From: Elusimicrobiota bacterium
Lineage (GTDB): Bacteria; CG03; SLGR01; JAFGSA01
Assembly: GCA_016934855.1 (NCBI GenBank)
Contig: JAFGSA010000007.1
Location: forward strand, 1 to 56,451
Direction of reading: 5' to 3'
Length of the DNA stretch: 56,451 nt
Shown here: positions 1 to 9,702 of the stretch, piece by piece
Position numbering within the stretch: position 1 is the stretch's first letter
Layout of the letters: every line of letters starts with the position of its first letter
Position numbers and translations under genes: made by a program
Notes under the pieces: generated by a model
Database searches by the model: none
What the model saw: only the letters and a program-made list of their open reading frames with translations
Told to the model about the DNA's origin: nothing

Positions 1-3000
1 CGGGGAGTTCGGGTCTGATAGTGTATAACATCACGGAGTCCGCGGATTCGGGGTGGGTGCAGGATACGAATTACTGGGCGGGCCCGGCGACATTGAGCCC
101 TAACACGACGTATTATTACCGCGCGGACAGCCGCAACCAGGCGGCCAGGAAGACCGGGCAGACGGTGGTGTTCGCGACGAGCACTTTGTGCAATGTACCG
201 GGAGCGCCGAACGTAATGCAGGTGGAGCGCAGTTCCGCCAGCATAGGCATATCGGAGAATTCGAACCCGAAGTGGACTCAGTATTCCGTCAAGGTCGCCA
301 CTGCAGGACTGATTAAATACCTGCAGGAAGACAACAGCATAGGCGATACCGAGGTGTACCGGACGACTGCGACATGGACTGAGCCGCTGTGGATAAAAGG
401 GCTCGCTCCAAATACGACGTTCACTATCAGCGTGAGCGCGCGTAACCGTAACAAGGTCGAGACAGCGTACTCGCAGGCTGCCGGCGTTCTGACTCTGGCC
501 AATCAGCCGGTGAACCTGACCGCGACGGACCGGGCAGTAGACAGCATAGACCTTTCCTGGAGCAATAACAGCAACCCGTCGTATACGGAATACGACGTAG
601 AGCAGTCTTCCGTCAGCGAAAACAGCGGCTGGCAGGTGATCTCGGCCGCGCAGACCGGGGTGACGGCCCAGGCAGGCAGCCTGGACGAAGGGACGGCATA
701 TTATTACAGGGTCAGGGCTATAAACAGCGACAGCATATACAGCCCGTACTCGGCCGTATTCCCGACCATGACTCTCAATATCCCGCCCGCGGATATAGAT
801 ACTCTCTCTGCGAAGACAGGGAAAATAGACGGCGAGATAAAGATCAGCTGGACCGCGCCGGGCGACGACGATATCACCGGGACCGCGTCCAATTACATAA
901 TCAAGTACGCGACTTTCCCGATAGATTCCGTCAGTGTCTTTGATAACAAGGCGATCCTGTTCGACAACAGGCCGGTGACCCAGCTGGCCGGGAGCGGCGA
1001 ATCGGATATAGTGACCGGACTGGAACCCGGTGTATTTTATTATATTTCCATACGCACGCAGGACGAGGTGCCTAATACTTCAGGTATATCGAACTCCACC
1101 GGCGCCGTTTCGTTCCTTGACCTGGGCATAACTTCCGCCTGCACCCTGGATGACGATCTGAACGGCAAGATAGACCTCTACCATATTATATTCTCCACCG
1201 CGGTGGACGATTCGACGCTCGACCCGGCTGGCTTCGATATAAACGGGCGTTCCGGCATAAGGTTTTTCAGCACGGGTACGGTCAACAATCCCGATACGGC
1301 TGATGACTGCGATATATATATAAGGTTCGACGAAGGGGGCACGAGCGATACCGACATCGTTCCCGACCTCACTTATGACAAGGCGACCGGCGGGCTCAGG
1401 AACCTCAAGGGGCATTACCTCCAGGACGTGGGATCGGGGGATCTGAGCGAATCCGACGGGGCAGCTCCCGCAGTGATATCCGCTACGGGCAACGACAGTT
1501 CCGGCGGCGGTCCCGGCATCCAGACGGGCGACCAGGTGCAGCTCATATTCAGCGAGAGCACCAACGCTCCGTCCATAACCAAGTCCAATATAAACTCCGT
1601 GCTGGCCGTAACGGGGTACACCTGGCTCGACGGGAGCGGGAACATAGATTCCGCGAGCTGGAACCCGTCGAACGTCCTGACGGTGACGCTTTCGGCGTAC
1701 AGCGGCGTGCCCACGGTCACGGTAGGTGTCACGACGATCACCTGCAACGGCCTGACAATAAAGGACAGCCACGGGAACGCGGCGGCTTCTTCAATAGTGC
1801 TGGGCGGCAACTTCGGCGCCGACAGCATACCCCCTGTCATAGAGCTCAGGGAGACGCAGGACCTCGACAGCGACGGGTACATAGACGCCGTACATATAGA
1901 GTTTTCGGAGAATGTAAAGGACACGACCGTGCAGGCCGGGGATTTCGAGCTCACTCACGGTGTGGATACATACATTCTTTCGTTCTCGTCCACGACCAAC
2001 GGGGACACGGATAACGACGACGACATATACCTGACGTTTGAAGACGGCGTGCTCGATACCGGGGAAGAGCCCTATATTTCCTACACCAAGGGAACGCTGA
2101 CCGACATGAACTCTAATTTCATGAACGGCGCCGCGGCGACCGCCTGCACCGACAAGGCGCCGCCGGTGATAATGAGCATAGTATGCAAGGATAACCTGAA
2201 AAACGTCGCAGGCGTGGATGACGATGATACCGTAATCATAAGTTTCAGCGAGGAGACGAGCGCCCCGACTATAGACGATACGAACATAGACACCGTGCTG
2301 GCGCTTTCCGGTTCCCACGTGTGGGTGGACGGCAACTCGGGGATAAACTCTTCCGCGTGGAACGCCGCCAAGGATATTTTTACCCTGACCCTGAGCACCT
2401 CAAGCGGCATCCCGACGGTCGTGGTGGGAGACATGGTCACAGCGGACGGCCTGACCATAACGGACGGCCCGCCGAACTACAACCTCTGCAGTTCGACGGT
2501 GGTGCTGTCGGGCTCGTTCGATATACCGGACGCGCCGATAATCCTGAGCGCGCGCACGGTAGATTCGGATAACGACGGCATGATAGACGCGTACCACATA
2601 ACCTTCAGCCACCACATGGACGATTCGACTCTGGACCCCGCCGGGTTCGACGTAGCCGGATACGCAGGCGAGAGTTTCCCTGTATTCGGGCTTGCCGGGT
2701 ACCCGGACACGGAAGACGACGAAGATATATACATAACGTTCACCGAGTCCGGTTCCCAGGATACCGGGGACAAACCCCAGATAACCTACGCCAAGGCCCT
2801 GGGGGGATATAAGGACATCTATGACCAGGACCTGGAAAATGCCGGCACATCGGCAGTGGAAGAATCCGACGGCGCCGCGCCGGTCATGATAGCGGCGAAC
2901 GCTTCCGATTCTTCGGGTCTCGGGCTGGGCATACACACGGGAGACCAGGTGGCGATATCCTTCAGCGAAGCTACGACCAAGCCGTCGGTAAACTCCTCCA

Positions 3001-5051
3001 ACATCGACAGCATATTCTCTCTTCCCGTAGGGCATACCTGGCGCAGCGGCGCCGGCACCATAGTCTCGGCGGCATGGTCGCCGCTGGGGGACCAGCTCAC
3101 GGTCACTCTCAGCACAGCCGTTGCGGAGCCCGTGCTCGTTCCGTCCATAAGCACTATAACGGTAGCCTCGGAGTTCGCCAGCATAAAAGACTCCGCGGGC
3201 AACCTGACTTCGGGGAGCATACTGCTGGGCGGGAACTTCGGGGCCGATATCGACCTGCCGTACATAGAATCGCTTTATACCTTCGACCTGGATTACGACG
3301 GGTACATAGACGCTGTCCAGGTACAGTTCGACGAGAGCGTAAAGGATTCCACTGTAGACCCGGACGATTTCACGCTGGCTTACGGGGCGCAGGATTACGG
3401 GCTTTCCTTCGATCCCGCGACAAACGGCGATACGGCCGACAATTACATGATATACCTTACTTTCACCGACGGGCTCCTTAAATCGAATATCAGCCCGAAT
3501 ATATCGTATACGAAAGGCAGCCTGGAAGACCTGAGCTCGAATAAGCTCAATAATGTCTCACCGATACCCTGTTCAGACAAGTCCCCGCCGGCCATACTGA
3601 GCGCCGTTGCGGACGACCGGACAGTGCTCGCCCCGGGAGTGGATTCGGATGACAGGGTGGTGATAACGTTCAGCGAACCCACGAATAAGCCTACGGTCGA
3701 CTCTTCCAACATCAATTCTTTCCTGGAACTGTCGGGTTCCCACTCCTGGAGCGACGCCTACGGGCAATGGAACGTGACCGGTGACCAGCTCACCATAAGT
3801 TTCGGGGCGAAGTACTCGAGCGCGACCGTCGATACCGGGGATACGGTCACCGTATCCAGCCTGACCGTGGTGCTGAGGGACGTGGGAGTGAACAACATCT
3901 GCGTACACAGCAACATTATAACAGGGCAGTTCAAGGGCACGGACACGACGGCGCCGGCCATAACCGGATACTGGCCGGACAGCCAGGGTGTGGGAGTCGA
4001 TGTCACTGCGGACCTGACCGTGGACTTCAGCGAGCTGATGAACGAATCCAGGACGGAAAAATCCATCAGCGTGAAGCTAGTAAGGGATAAAGACGGAAAC
4101 GATGTCAGCGTGCCGGTCGCCGGCACGGCGGATTTTTCTTCTCAGAACAACAGGCTGACTTTCAACCCGAAATCGAATCTGCTCTATAATCACACTTACA
4201 GGGTCACCGTTTCGACAAAAGCGACCGATACGATAGGCAACAGGCTCAAGAACAGGCTGGTAACCGAGTTTACCACGATAATGGATAACAAGGAAAAGAA
4301 CACCGTCATAGCCGGTGACGATATCACGAAGGTCGAGATAGACCCGGGTTCGGTCAGGAGCGTGTACTACGTAAAGAGCACGACGGACGTTATGAAAAAC
4401 CCGATAGTGCTCAAGAAAAGAAGACTGGACAGGGCCGAATACAAGCTTTTCCAGAGAAATGACCCGTTCGCTTATTCGCTGGAAGGATCCTACAGGGAGT
4501 TCGTGGCATACAGCTCGGACGACAAGGAGATAACGGTGAATTTCTCCAAGCCGGTGAGGCTCATACTCCCGTACTCGGATAAAGACGATAACGGGGTCAT
4601 CGACGGCACGTACCCACCCGTGAGGGAGACGAGCCTGAACATCTATTACCTGGACGAGAAGAACGATCTCTGGGTCAAGATACCGTCCAGCGTAGATACG
4701 GAAAGGAACAGGGTCGTGGGCGAACTGACTCATTTTACCGTGTTCGCCCTGCAGGGGGCCAATGATACGGACCTCTCCAAGTCCTACGCTTTTCCGGTCC
4801 CGTATATGCCCAACAGCGGCGAAGGGCATACGAAGATAACTTTCACGAACCTGTCGTCCCAGGCTACCGTCAACATATACACTGTGAGCGGCAGGCTCGT
4901 AAGGACGCTGGAGGAAACCGACGGCGATTATATACTTGACTGGGAGCCGGTTGACAACGATGACGGCGAAGACGTGGTCAGCGGAGTGTACATATACCGC
5001 ATTTTCAACGATGAAGAAGACAAGACGGGGAAACTGATAATAATAAGATGA
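1..5051 (+). CDS. Giant secreted surface protein, Fn3/Ig-like repeats, type IX-like C-terminal sorting domain (5' truncated)
   Basis: The frame is open to the left edge (first full codon at base 3), so the GTG at 21 is probably internal and the start lies outside the window. At least 1,676 residues are visible. Residues 1-365 hold fibronectin-type-III-like units (motifs such as AYYYRVRAIN). Residues 370-1300 alternate two repeated domains. One, seen four times, opens with a DxDxDGxID-like acidic loop (DLDSDGYIDAVHIEFSE), plausibly Ca-binding. The other carries TGDQVxxxFSExT. Residues 1310-1410 resemble a bacterial Ig-like Big_5 domain. The last 85 residues (VNIYTVSGRLVRTL, GVYIYRI) match the FlgD-like/type IX sorting-tail style. 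It overlaps the PorV-like gene by ATGA. Inferred role: cell-surface or secreted adhesin or structural protein; ligand unknown. Confidence 0.8.
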   Translation, partial: GSSGLIVYNITESADSGWVQDTNYWAGPATLSPNTTYYYRADSRNQAARKTGQTVVFATSTLCNVPGAPNVMQVERSSASIGISENSNPKWTQYSVKVATAGLIKYLQEDNSIGDTEVYRTTATWTEPLWIKGLAPNTTFTISVSARNRNKVETAYSQAAGVLTLANQPVNLTATDRAVDSIDLSWSNNSNPSYTEYDVEQSSVSENSGWQVISAAQTGVTAQAGSLDEGTAYYYRVRAINSDSIYSPYSAVFPTMTLNIPPADIDTLSAKTGKIDGEIKISWTAPGDDDITGTASNYIIKYATFPIDSVSVFDNKAILFDNRPVTQLAGSGESDIVTGLEPGVFYYISIRTQDEVPNTSGISNSTGAVSFLDLGITSACTLDDDLNGKIDLYHIIFSTAVDDSTLDPAGFDINGRSGIRFFSTGTVNNPDTADDCDIYIRFDEGGTSDTDIVPDLTYDKATGGLRNLKGHYLQDVGSGDLSESDGAAPAVISATGNDSSGGGPGIQTGDQVQLIFSESTNAPSITKSNINSVLAVTGYTWLDGSGNIDSASWNPSNVLTVTLSAYSGVPTVTVGVTTITCNGLTIKDSHGNAAASSIVLGGNFGADSIPPVIELRETQDLDSDGYIDAVHIEFSENVKDTTVQAGDFELTHGVDTYILSFSSTTNGDTDNDDDIYLTFEDGVLDTGEEPYISYTKGTLTDMNSNFMNGAAATACTDKAPPVIMSIVCKDNLKNVAGVDDDDTVIISFSEETSAPTIDDTNIDTVLALSGSHVWVDGNSGINSSAWNAAKDIFTLTLSTSSGIPTVVVGDMVTADGLTITDGPPNYNLCSSTVVLSGSFDIPDAPIILSARTVDSDNDGMIDAYHITFSHHMDDSTLDPAGFDVAGYAGESFPVFGLAGYPDTEDDEDIYITFTESGSQDTGDKPQITYAKALGGYKDIYDQDLENAGTSAVEESDGAAPVMIAANASDSSGLGLGIHTGDQVAISFSEATTKPSVNSSNIDSIFSLPVGHTWRSGAGTIVSAAWSPLGDQLTVTLSTAVAEPVLVPSISTITVASEFASIKDSAGNLTSGSILLGGNFGADIDLPYIESLYTFDLDYDGYIDAVQVQFDESVKDSTVDPDDFTLAYGAQDYGLSFDPATNGDTADNYMIYLTFTDGLLKSNISPNISYTKGSLEDLSSNKLNNVSPIPCSDKSPPAILSAVADDRTVLAPGVDSDDRVVITFSEPTNKPTVDSSNINSFLELSGSHSWSDAYGQWNVTGDQLTISFGAKYSSATVDTGDTVTVSSLTVVLRDVGVNNICVHSNIITGQFKGTDTTAPAITGYWPDSQGVGVDVTADLTVDFSELMNESRTEKSISVKLVRDKDGNDVSVPVAGTADFSSQNNRLTFNPKSNLLYNHTYRVTVSTKATDTIGNRLKNRLVTEFTTIMDNKEKNTVIAGDDITKVEIDPGSVRSVYYVKSTTDVMKNPIVLKKRRLDRAEYKLFQRNDPFAYSLEGSYREFVAYSSDDKEITVNFSKPVRLILPYSDKDDNGVIDGTYPPVRETSLNIYYLDEKNDLWVKIPSSVDTERNRVVGELTHFTVFALQGANDTDLSKSYAFPVPYMPNSGEGHTKITFTNLSSQATVNIYTVSGRLVRTLEETDGDYILDWEPVDNDDGEDVVSGVYIYRIFNDEEDKTGKLIIIR

Positions 5052-7069
5052 TAAAGAGAGATACCAGATACCAGATGCCAGATGACAGATGCCGGACGGC
5101 AGATATAAGATGCCGGATGCCGGATACCGGATACCGGATAATTGGCGCAGTTATATCGTTATTTTTCATCCTGGGTCTCGTCCCTGTAAACGTGCATGCC
5201 AAGTCGGCGGGCACTACCGCGCTGGAGTCCCTCAACATAGGGCTCGGGGCCAGGCCCGTGGGTATGGGCGAAGCGTATGCCGGCCTTGCGGACGACGCGA
5301 ACGCGGTCTACTGGAACCCGGCCGGCATAGGGCAGATGAAGAGGACCGAGACCACTACCATGTACAATAAATGGTTCGAGGGAGTGAAGCAGGGGTACCT
5401 TTCTTTCGTGCATCCGCTGAACGCCGGTACCCTGGGAGGTTCTTTGTCGTACCTGAGCTACGGCGAGATAAAGGGATACGATCTCGAGGGAGTGGAAACG
5501 GGAGAGCTCTATCCTAAAGACGCGGCCGTTGCCCTTTCTTTTGCAAAGCTCGCGGTTTCCCGGGAGACGAGCATGCTTTACGGGGGCGCCAACCTGAAGA
5601 TAATCAACCAGAACCTGGACGCGGCAAGCGCAACGGCAATAGCCGTGGACCTGGGCGGCCTGTACAGGATAGAGCCCTATTCGCTGGGATTCGGTCTCGT
5701 GATACAGAACCTGGGCATGGGGCCGAGGTTCGTCAGCGAGAGGGAACCGCTCCCGCTTAACCTCAAGTTCGGTATCTCTGCGAGGTTCCTGAGCAGTAAC
5801 CTTATTACCGCGCTGGACGTGAACGTGCCCAGGGGATACGACCCGTACCTGAATGCCGGCGCCGAATATAATATACTCAACCTCATATATCTCAGGGCCG
5901 GCTGGCAGTCGAGGAACGATCTTGACAGGGGATTGAGGGTTGGGGGAGGCATAGGAAACAACGGCATGAGCTTTGATTACGCGTATGTCCCGTACGGGGA
6001 GTTCAGGGACACTCACAGGTTCAGCCTGACCGTGCGTTTCGGTAAAAAATACGGGTACAGCGTAGTGGAGAACGACATAGAAGATAATTTCAACAAGGCC
6101 AAGACATACTATGATAACGGGAAATACATAAAAGCCTACATGATACTGGAGGGCATAATGTCGGTGGCGCCCAGGTACAAGAAGGCGCAGGAATACCTGG
6201 CGAAGACCCAGGCCAAGATAGAAGAAGCCGATGTCGCCAGGCAGGTGGAGACACACATGTCCAGGGGGAAGAAGGATTTCTCCAGGGGAAATATAATAAA
6301 GGCTCAGAGGGAATTCGAGACGGTGCTCTCGATAGACCCCGAGAACCAGATGGCAAACGAGTATATAAAGAAGATAAAGACCAGGTTCGAGGAAGTGGTG
6401 ACTTCGATATACAACCAGGGTATGGAGCATTTCACAAACGGCGAATACGAAGACGCGCTCGAACAGATGAACAAAGTATTGTCCCTGGACCCGGGCAATA
6501 CACAGGCTCAGGACACGCTTCTGCTAATAAAGTCGAAGATGCAGAAGATAGAGGATATCAGGAAGAAACAGATGGCCGAGATGCATTACAAGAAAGGGCA
6601 GCTGCTCTTTAACCAGGGTCAGTATGACCAGGCGCTCGAGGCTTTCCAGCTCGCCATGGAGTCGGATCCCTCTAACAGCAAGATATCCAGGGCCATAAGG
6701 GAAGTCAACGATGCGGTCCGGGAAAAAGAGAGGGAAAAGATGGCCGCGCAGGCAGACGGCGTCTTCGAAGAGGCCATGGCGCTCTATAACGGCAAGTCAT
6801 ACGAGGAGGCCATAAGGAAGTTCAGGAGGGTACTGGACCTTGCACCCGGCCATCCGAAAGCGCAGAAATATCTCAATGAAGCCTCCGAGACGCTGGCGGG
6901 GATCAACAGGCAGAAGGCCGAAGAGTACAACAAGCAGGGGCTCCTGATGTATTCGCAGGGGAACCTCGCCGAAGCTAAAAGGCTGTGGGAGCTCGCCGTC
7001 AAGCTCAGCCCGGATTTCGAAGAGGCCCAGGCTAACCTGAGCAGGGTGATGAAGGAGAAGATAGAATAA
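5048..7069 (+). CDS. PorV/PorQ-like outer-membrane protein fused to TPR repeats
   Basis: 673 residues. After an odd repeat-encoded N-terminus (about residues 1-31) comes a hydrophobic signal segment ending near VNVHAKSA. A PorV/PorQ (UPF0164)-type beta-barrel follows (GARPVGMGEAYAGLADDANA, then YWNPAGIG; residues 55-340). Residues 345-673 are tetratricopeptide repeats with alanine-rich helices and DP turns. In Bacteroidota PorV shuttles type IX secretion substrates; a TPR extension is unusual. The start codon overlaps the stop of the giant surface protein, so the two are probably translated together, and the barrel may export or anchor that partner (inference). The C-terminal TPRs closely resemble those of the lipoprotein at 22379-23179. 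The exact start is uncertain because ATGs at 5075 and 5117 are in the same frame. Confidence 0.85.
   Translation: MIKRDTRYQMPDDRCRTADIRCRMPDTGYRIIGAVISLFFILGLVPVNVHAKSAGTTALESLNIGLGARPVGMGEAYAGLADDANAVYWNPAGIGQMKRTETTTMYNKWFEGVKQGYLSFVHPLNAGTLGGSLSYLSYGEIKGYDLEGVETGELYPKDAAVALSFAKLAVSRETSMLYGGANLKIINQNLDAASATAIAVDLGGLYRIEPYSLGFGLVIQNLGMGPRFVSEREPLPLNLKFGISARFLSSNLITALDVNVPRGYDPYLNAGAEYNILNLIYLRAGWQSRNDLDRGLRVGGGIGNNGMSFDYAYVPYGEFRDTHRFSLTVRFGKKYGYSVVENDIEDNFNKAKTYYDNGKYIKAYMILEGIMSVAPRYKKAQEYLAKTQAKIEEADVARQVETHMSRGKKDFSRGNIIKAQREFETVLSIDPENQMANEYIKKIKTRFEEVVTSIYNQGMEHFTNGEYEDALEQMNKVLSLDPGNTQAQDTLLLIKSKMQKIEDIRKKQMAEMHYKKGQLLFNQGQYDQALEAFQLAMESDPSNSKISRAIREVNDAVREKEREKMAAQADGVFEEAMALYNGKSYEEAIRKFRRVLDLAPGHPKAQKYLNEASETLAGINRQKAEEYNKQGLLMYSQGNLAEAKRLWELAVKLSPDFEEAQANLSRVMKEKIE
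5059..5141 (+). repeat. Degenerate CAGATRCC/CGGATRCC word array inside a coding region
   Basis: About 80 bp made almost only of variants of the 7-8-base words ATACCAG, ATGCCAG and ATGCCGG in tandem. It lies between the start codon and the signal peptide of the PorV-TPR gene and is open in frame, giving an Arg/Asp/Met/Pro-rich leader. Related words occur in non-coding DNA at about 55795-55828 and, inverted, at 56291-56305, so the array looks like a dispersed repeat that entered a gene. Confidence 0.75.
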
Positions 7070-7097
7070 AATCTGGATAATCAAAGAAATCAAATTC

Positions 7098-7126
7098 TTG
7101 TAATTAAAAGTTAATTCAATTATAAT
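7098..7126 (+). promoter_or_regulatory. Sigma-70-type promoter for the histidine kinase operon
   Basis: TTGTAA (7098-7103), a 17-base spacer and a perfect TATAAT (7121-7126) lie in an AT-rich gap 49 bases ahead of the kinase start. This separates the signalling genes from the PorV-TPR gene. Confidence 0.65.
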
Positions 7127-7174
7127 AAAAGAGTATCTGGTATACCAAGGTTTAAAGGTGAAAGAAGAAAAAAT

Positions 7175-8593
7175 ATGAAGTTAAAAGTTAAATTCAGCCT
7201 ATTTTCGAGTGCGCTGGTTATAGTCATAGTACTGGGGGTGAGCGTATTCCTTTTTATTGCGGAAAGAAAGGTCCTTATAAGAGAGATGAAGGAGAAGCAG
7301 GTTACGATCGCCAGAGGTTTCGCCCAGGTATCCAGGGAAAGCCTTATCTCGAAGGACCAGGTATCCCTGCTTAACTATATCAGTTCCCTAAAGAAGGAAA
7401 AAGGAGTCCTTTATACGACGCTAGTGGACAAGAGCGGGAAGATAATCGCCCATTCGGATGTCATGCAGATAGGTACGGCGGACACGAGCGACATTGCAAG
7501 GAAAGCCGGAAGCACAGGGGATCTGCTTGTGCAGGGCTATATAGATGAGAACGGCAGCGAGATAACCGATATTGCCATACACGTAGACCTGGACGGAGGA
7601 AAATCCGCCACAGCCCGCGTAGGATTCCAGCAGGACGTGTTCAATAAAGCAGTGGAAGAGACACTCTCGCAGACCAGGAACAGGATATTCGGCGTAGCTG
7701 TGGCGGCGCTGATATTCGGTATATTATGTTCTTTCGTGATGTCGCAGATAATGACGGGTCCCATAAAGAAGATGGCTCATGGCGCGTCCCTTATTGGGCA
7801 GGGGAAGCTGGATACAGTGATCAACGTCAGGAGCAGGGACGAACTGGGGGAACTTGCCGGCGACCTCAACCTGATGGCGAACCAGCTCAAGGAACTGGAC
7901 CAGATGAAACAGGACTTCGTTTCGGGTGTGACCCATGAGCTGAGATCACCCATGACATCTATAGGGATGAACCTGGACCTTCTCCTGGAGGGGTCCTACG
8001 GGAAGGTAGAGGGGGAGCAGAAAGAGATACTCCAGACGGTAAGGGACAACGCTTCGAGGCTGGGAAGGTTCATAAACGACCTCCTGGATGTAGCTAAACT
8101 GGAACGGGGAAAGATGGAAGTGAGCCCCGTGCCCATGGATATAAACCCGGTGATAGACGCCCCTGTACAGCTTGCCAAGGTGCAGGCAGACGCGAAGAAG
8201 ATAGACCTTACCACGGAGATACCGGCAGACATACCCCAGGTAGTGGTGGATTCCGACAGGATACAGCAGGTAGTGACCAACCTCCTTTCGAACGCCATCA
8301 AGTTCACCCCGGAGAACGGGAAGATAACGGTGAAGGTCAAGCATGCGGACGACAAGTTCATCCAGGTCAGCGTCTGCGATACGGGGATGGGCATACCCGC
8401 TGACCAGATAGACAAGGTTTTCGAGAAATTCGAGCAGGTAAAAGGGGTCAGGAAGAAGATAGACGGCCCTAAAGGTACCGGGCTGGGGCTGGCTATAGTA
8501 AAATCCCTGGTGGAACTCCACAAGGGGAGGATATGGGCGGAGAGCGAGCTCGGCAAAGGGTCGTGCTTCAATTTCACCCTGCCCAAGGCATAG
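7175..8593 (+). CDS. Membrane sensor histidine kinase
   Basis: 472 residues. A transmembrane helix at 7-27 and another at about 168-190 flank an extracytoplasmic sensor region of about 140 residues. HAMP follows (190-243), then HisKA with the phospho-acceptor His254 (THELRSP) and a HATPase_c domain with N box (NLLSNAIKFTP), G1 (DTGMGIP) and G2 (GTGLGLAIV). It autophosphorylates and should pass phosphate to receivers; RR1 starts 4 bases after its stop. It is a clear paralogue of the hybrid kinase at 23179-24975 (shared MKLK start, LIRxMKE after TM1, HAMP, KELDxMK linker) but lacks the C-terminal receiver. The signal sensed is unknown. Confidence 0.93.
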   Translation: MKLKVKFSLFSSALVIVIVLGVSVFLFIAERKVLIREMKEKQVTIARGFAQVSRESLISKDQVSLLNYISSLKKEKGVLYTTLVDKSGKIIAHSDVMQIGTADTSDIARKAGSTGDLLVQGYIDENGSEITDIAIHVDLDGGKSATARVGFQQDVFNKAVEETLSQTRNRIFGVAVAALIFGILCSFVMSQIMTGPIKKMAHGASLIGQGKLDTVINVRSRDELGELAGDLNLMANQLKELDQMKQDFVSGVTHELRSPMTSIGMNLDLLLEGSYGKVEGEQKEILQTVRDNASRLGRFINDLLDVAKLERGKMEVSPVPMDINPVIDAPVQLAKVQADAKKIDLTTEIPADIPQVVVDSDRIQQVVTNLLSNAIKFTPENGKITVKVKHADDKFIQVSVCDTGMGIPADQIDKVFEKFEQVKGVRKKIDGPKGTGLGLAIVKSLVELHKGRIWAESELGKGSCFNFTLPKA

Positions 8594-8597
8594 TATA

Positions 8598-9044
8598 TTG
8601 GCTAACAAGACGGTACTTGTAGTGGACGATAATCCCGATATAAGGAGAGCCGTGGTAGCGGCGCTCAAGGGGGCGGGAGAAGATTATTTTCTGATGGACG
8701 CGCGCAACGGACAGGTCGCCCTGGATTTTCTAAAGAGGTTCCACTTCGACGTCGTGGTCACGGATTACGAGATGGGGGATATAAACGGCCTGGATGTTCT
8801 GGAGGAAGCCAAGAAGCTCTACCCGGACTGCGACGTGATAATGCTGACGGCGTTCGCCACGGGCGAGCTCGCCAGGGAGGTGCTCAGGAACCACCAGAGG
8901 ACCCACTTTCTGATTAAACCGCTGGACGTGCAGAAACTTCGCGACAAGGTGAAATCCTGTTTCGAGAGCAAGGCTGTGCGGCAGGACGTGGAGAAGACGC
9001 ATTCCGTGCTGGACCAGTTCAAGGACAAGGATACGCCGGCGTGA
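8598..9044 (+). CDS. Stand-alone response-regulator receiver protein (RR1)
   Basis: 148 residues: a single CheY-type receiver with an acidic pair (VVDDNPD), phospho-acceptor Asp56 (VVVTDYEMGD), a conserved Thr (MLTAF) and Lys (LIKPLD), plus a short tail without DNA-binding or enzymatic domain. The start is TTG, 4 bases after the kinase stop, with AAGG upstream inside the kinase gene. Position makes it the likeliest direct partner of the kinase at 7175. It is the most divergent of the four tandem receivers, with GDINGLDVLEEAKK where RR2-RR4 have GGLNL. Its output must be by protein-protein contact or phosphorelay. Confidence 0.9.
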   Translation: MANKTVLVVDDNPDIRRAVVAALKGAGEDYFLMDARNGQVALDFLKRFHFDVVVTDYEMGDINGLDVLEEAKKLYPDCDVIMLTAFATGELAREVLRNHQRTHFLIKPLDVQKLRDKVKSCFESKAVRQDVEKTHSVLDQFKDKDTPA

Positions 9045-9064
9045 AAGGCGATCAGGGTTAACAT

Positions 9065-9496
9065 ATGCTTAAGAGAAAAATACTTGTAGTCGATGACGAT
9101 GTGTACGTGAGGAACGCGGTAATGACCGCGCTCAAGACTGCCGGTCATTTCGTGCTGGGGGCCCAGAGCGGGAAGACGGCGCTCAGCATCTTCGGGAAAT
9201 TCGATTTCGATATGGTCATAACCGACTACGAGATGGAAGATGTGGGCGGACTGAACCTCATTAAGAAAGTCAAGGCCGAGAAACCAGACATATTCGTCAT
9301 AATGATGACCGCTTTCCCTTCCAGGGAACTCTCGAGCAGGGTCCTGAAGTACGAAAATGCCTATTTTCTCTGCAAACCCATTAAAGTCGATAAACTGAGA
9401 GAACTCGTGGAATCCTGCTTCAGGAAGAAAGAGATAGTCAGGGAAAACATATTAAAGAGCATTCATAAAGAAAACACTCCCGGTCCGGATAACTGA
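9065..9496 (+). CDS. Stand-alone receiver protein (RR2)
   Basis: 143 residues: an isolated receiver with VVDDDVYVRNAV, acceptor Asp54 in VITDYEMEDVGGLNL, and conserved Thr (MMTAFPS) and Lys (LCKPIK). It has no output domain. It is very similar to RR3 and RR4 downstream (shared TDYEMExxGGLNL, MMTAFP, GAQxGxxA), so the three arose by tandem duplication. It is co-directional with and 20 bases after RR1, probably in the same transcript, which ends at the terminator at 9522. Confidence 0.9.
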   Translation: MLKRKILVVDDDVYVRNAVMTALKTAGHFVLGAQSGKTALSIFGKFDFDMVITDYEMEDVGGLNLIKKVKAEKPDIFVIMMTAFPSRELSSRVLKYENAYFLCKPIKVDKLRELVESCFRKKEIVRENILKSIHKENTPGPDN

Positions 9497-9521
9497 TCGC
9501 AACGCTTTCTGAGAACCCGAA

Positions 9522-9546
9522 CCCGGCGCGCCCGCCGGGCTTTTTT
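9522..9546 (+). terminator. Rho-independent terminator after RR2
   Basis: A perfect 7-bp GC stem (CCCGGCG / CGCCGGG) with a 4-base loop is followed by C and T6. It lies 25 bases past the RR2 stop and ends the kinase-RR1-RR2 transcript. Confidence 0.9.
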
Positions 9547-9587
9547 ATTTTACCGTTCATTCTACAGTATTTTATGTCTATTCCCCC

Positions 9588-9616
9588 TTGACAGGCCCTG
9601 TATCCTGAGTTAGTAT
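9588..9616 (+). promoter_or_regulatory. Promoter for RR3-RR4
   Basis: Consensus TTGACA (9588-9593), a 17-base spacer and TAGTAT (9611-9616), placed after the terminator and 86 bases before RR3. The TAGTAT -10 recurs at 11659 and 31023 with the same spacing. Confidence 0.65.
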
Positions 9617-9702
9617 GATAATACAAATAGTATGAAAAATAACAATAATATGTTTATTAGCTAAATATACTAAAAATACCAAATATAACAAAACGAGGAA
9701 AG

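Noticed and set aside
5159..6430. 423-residue minus-strand open frame
   Set aside because: Lies entirely antisense to the PorV-TPR gene; open only because of codon bias on the coding strand.
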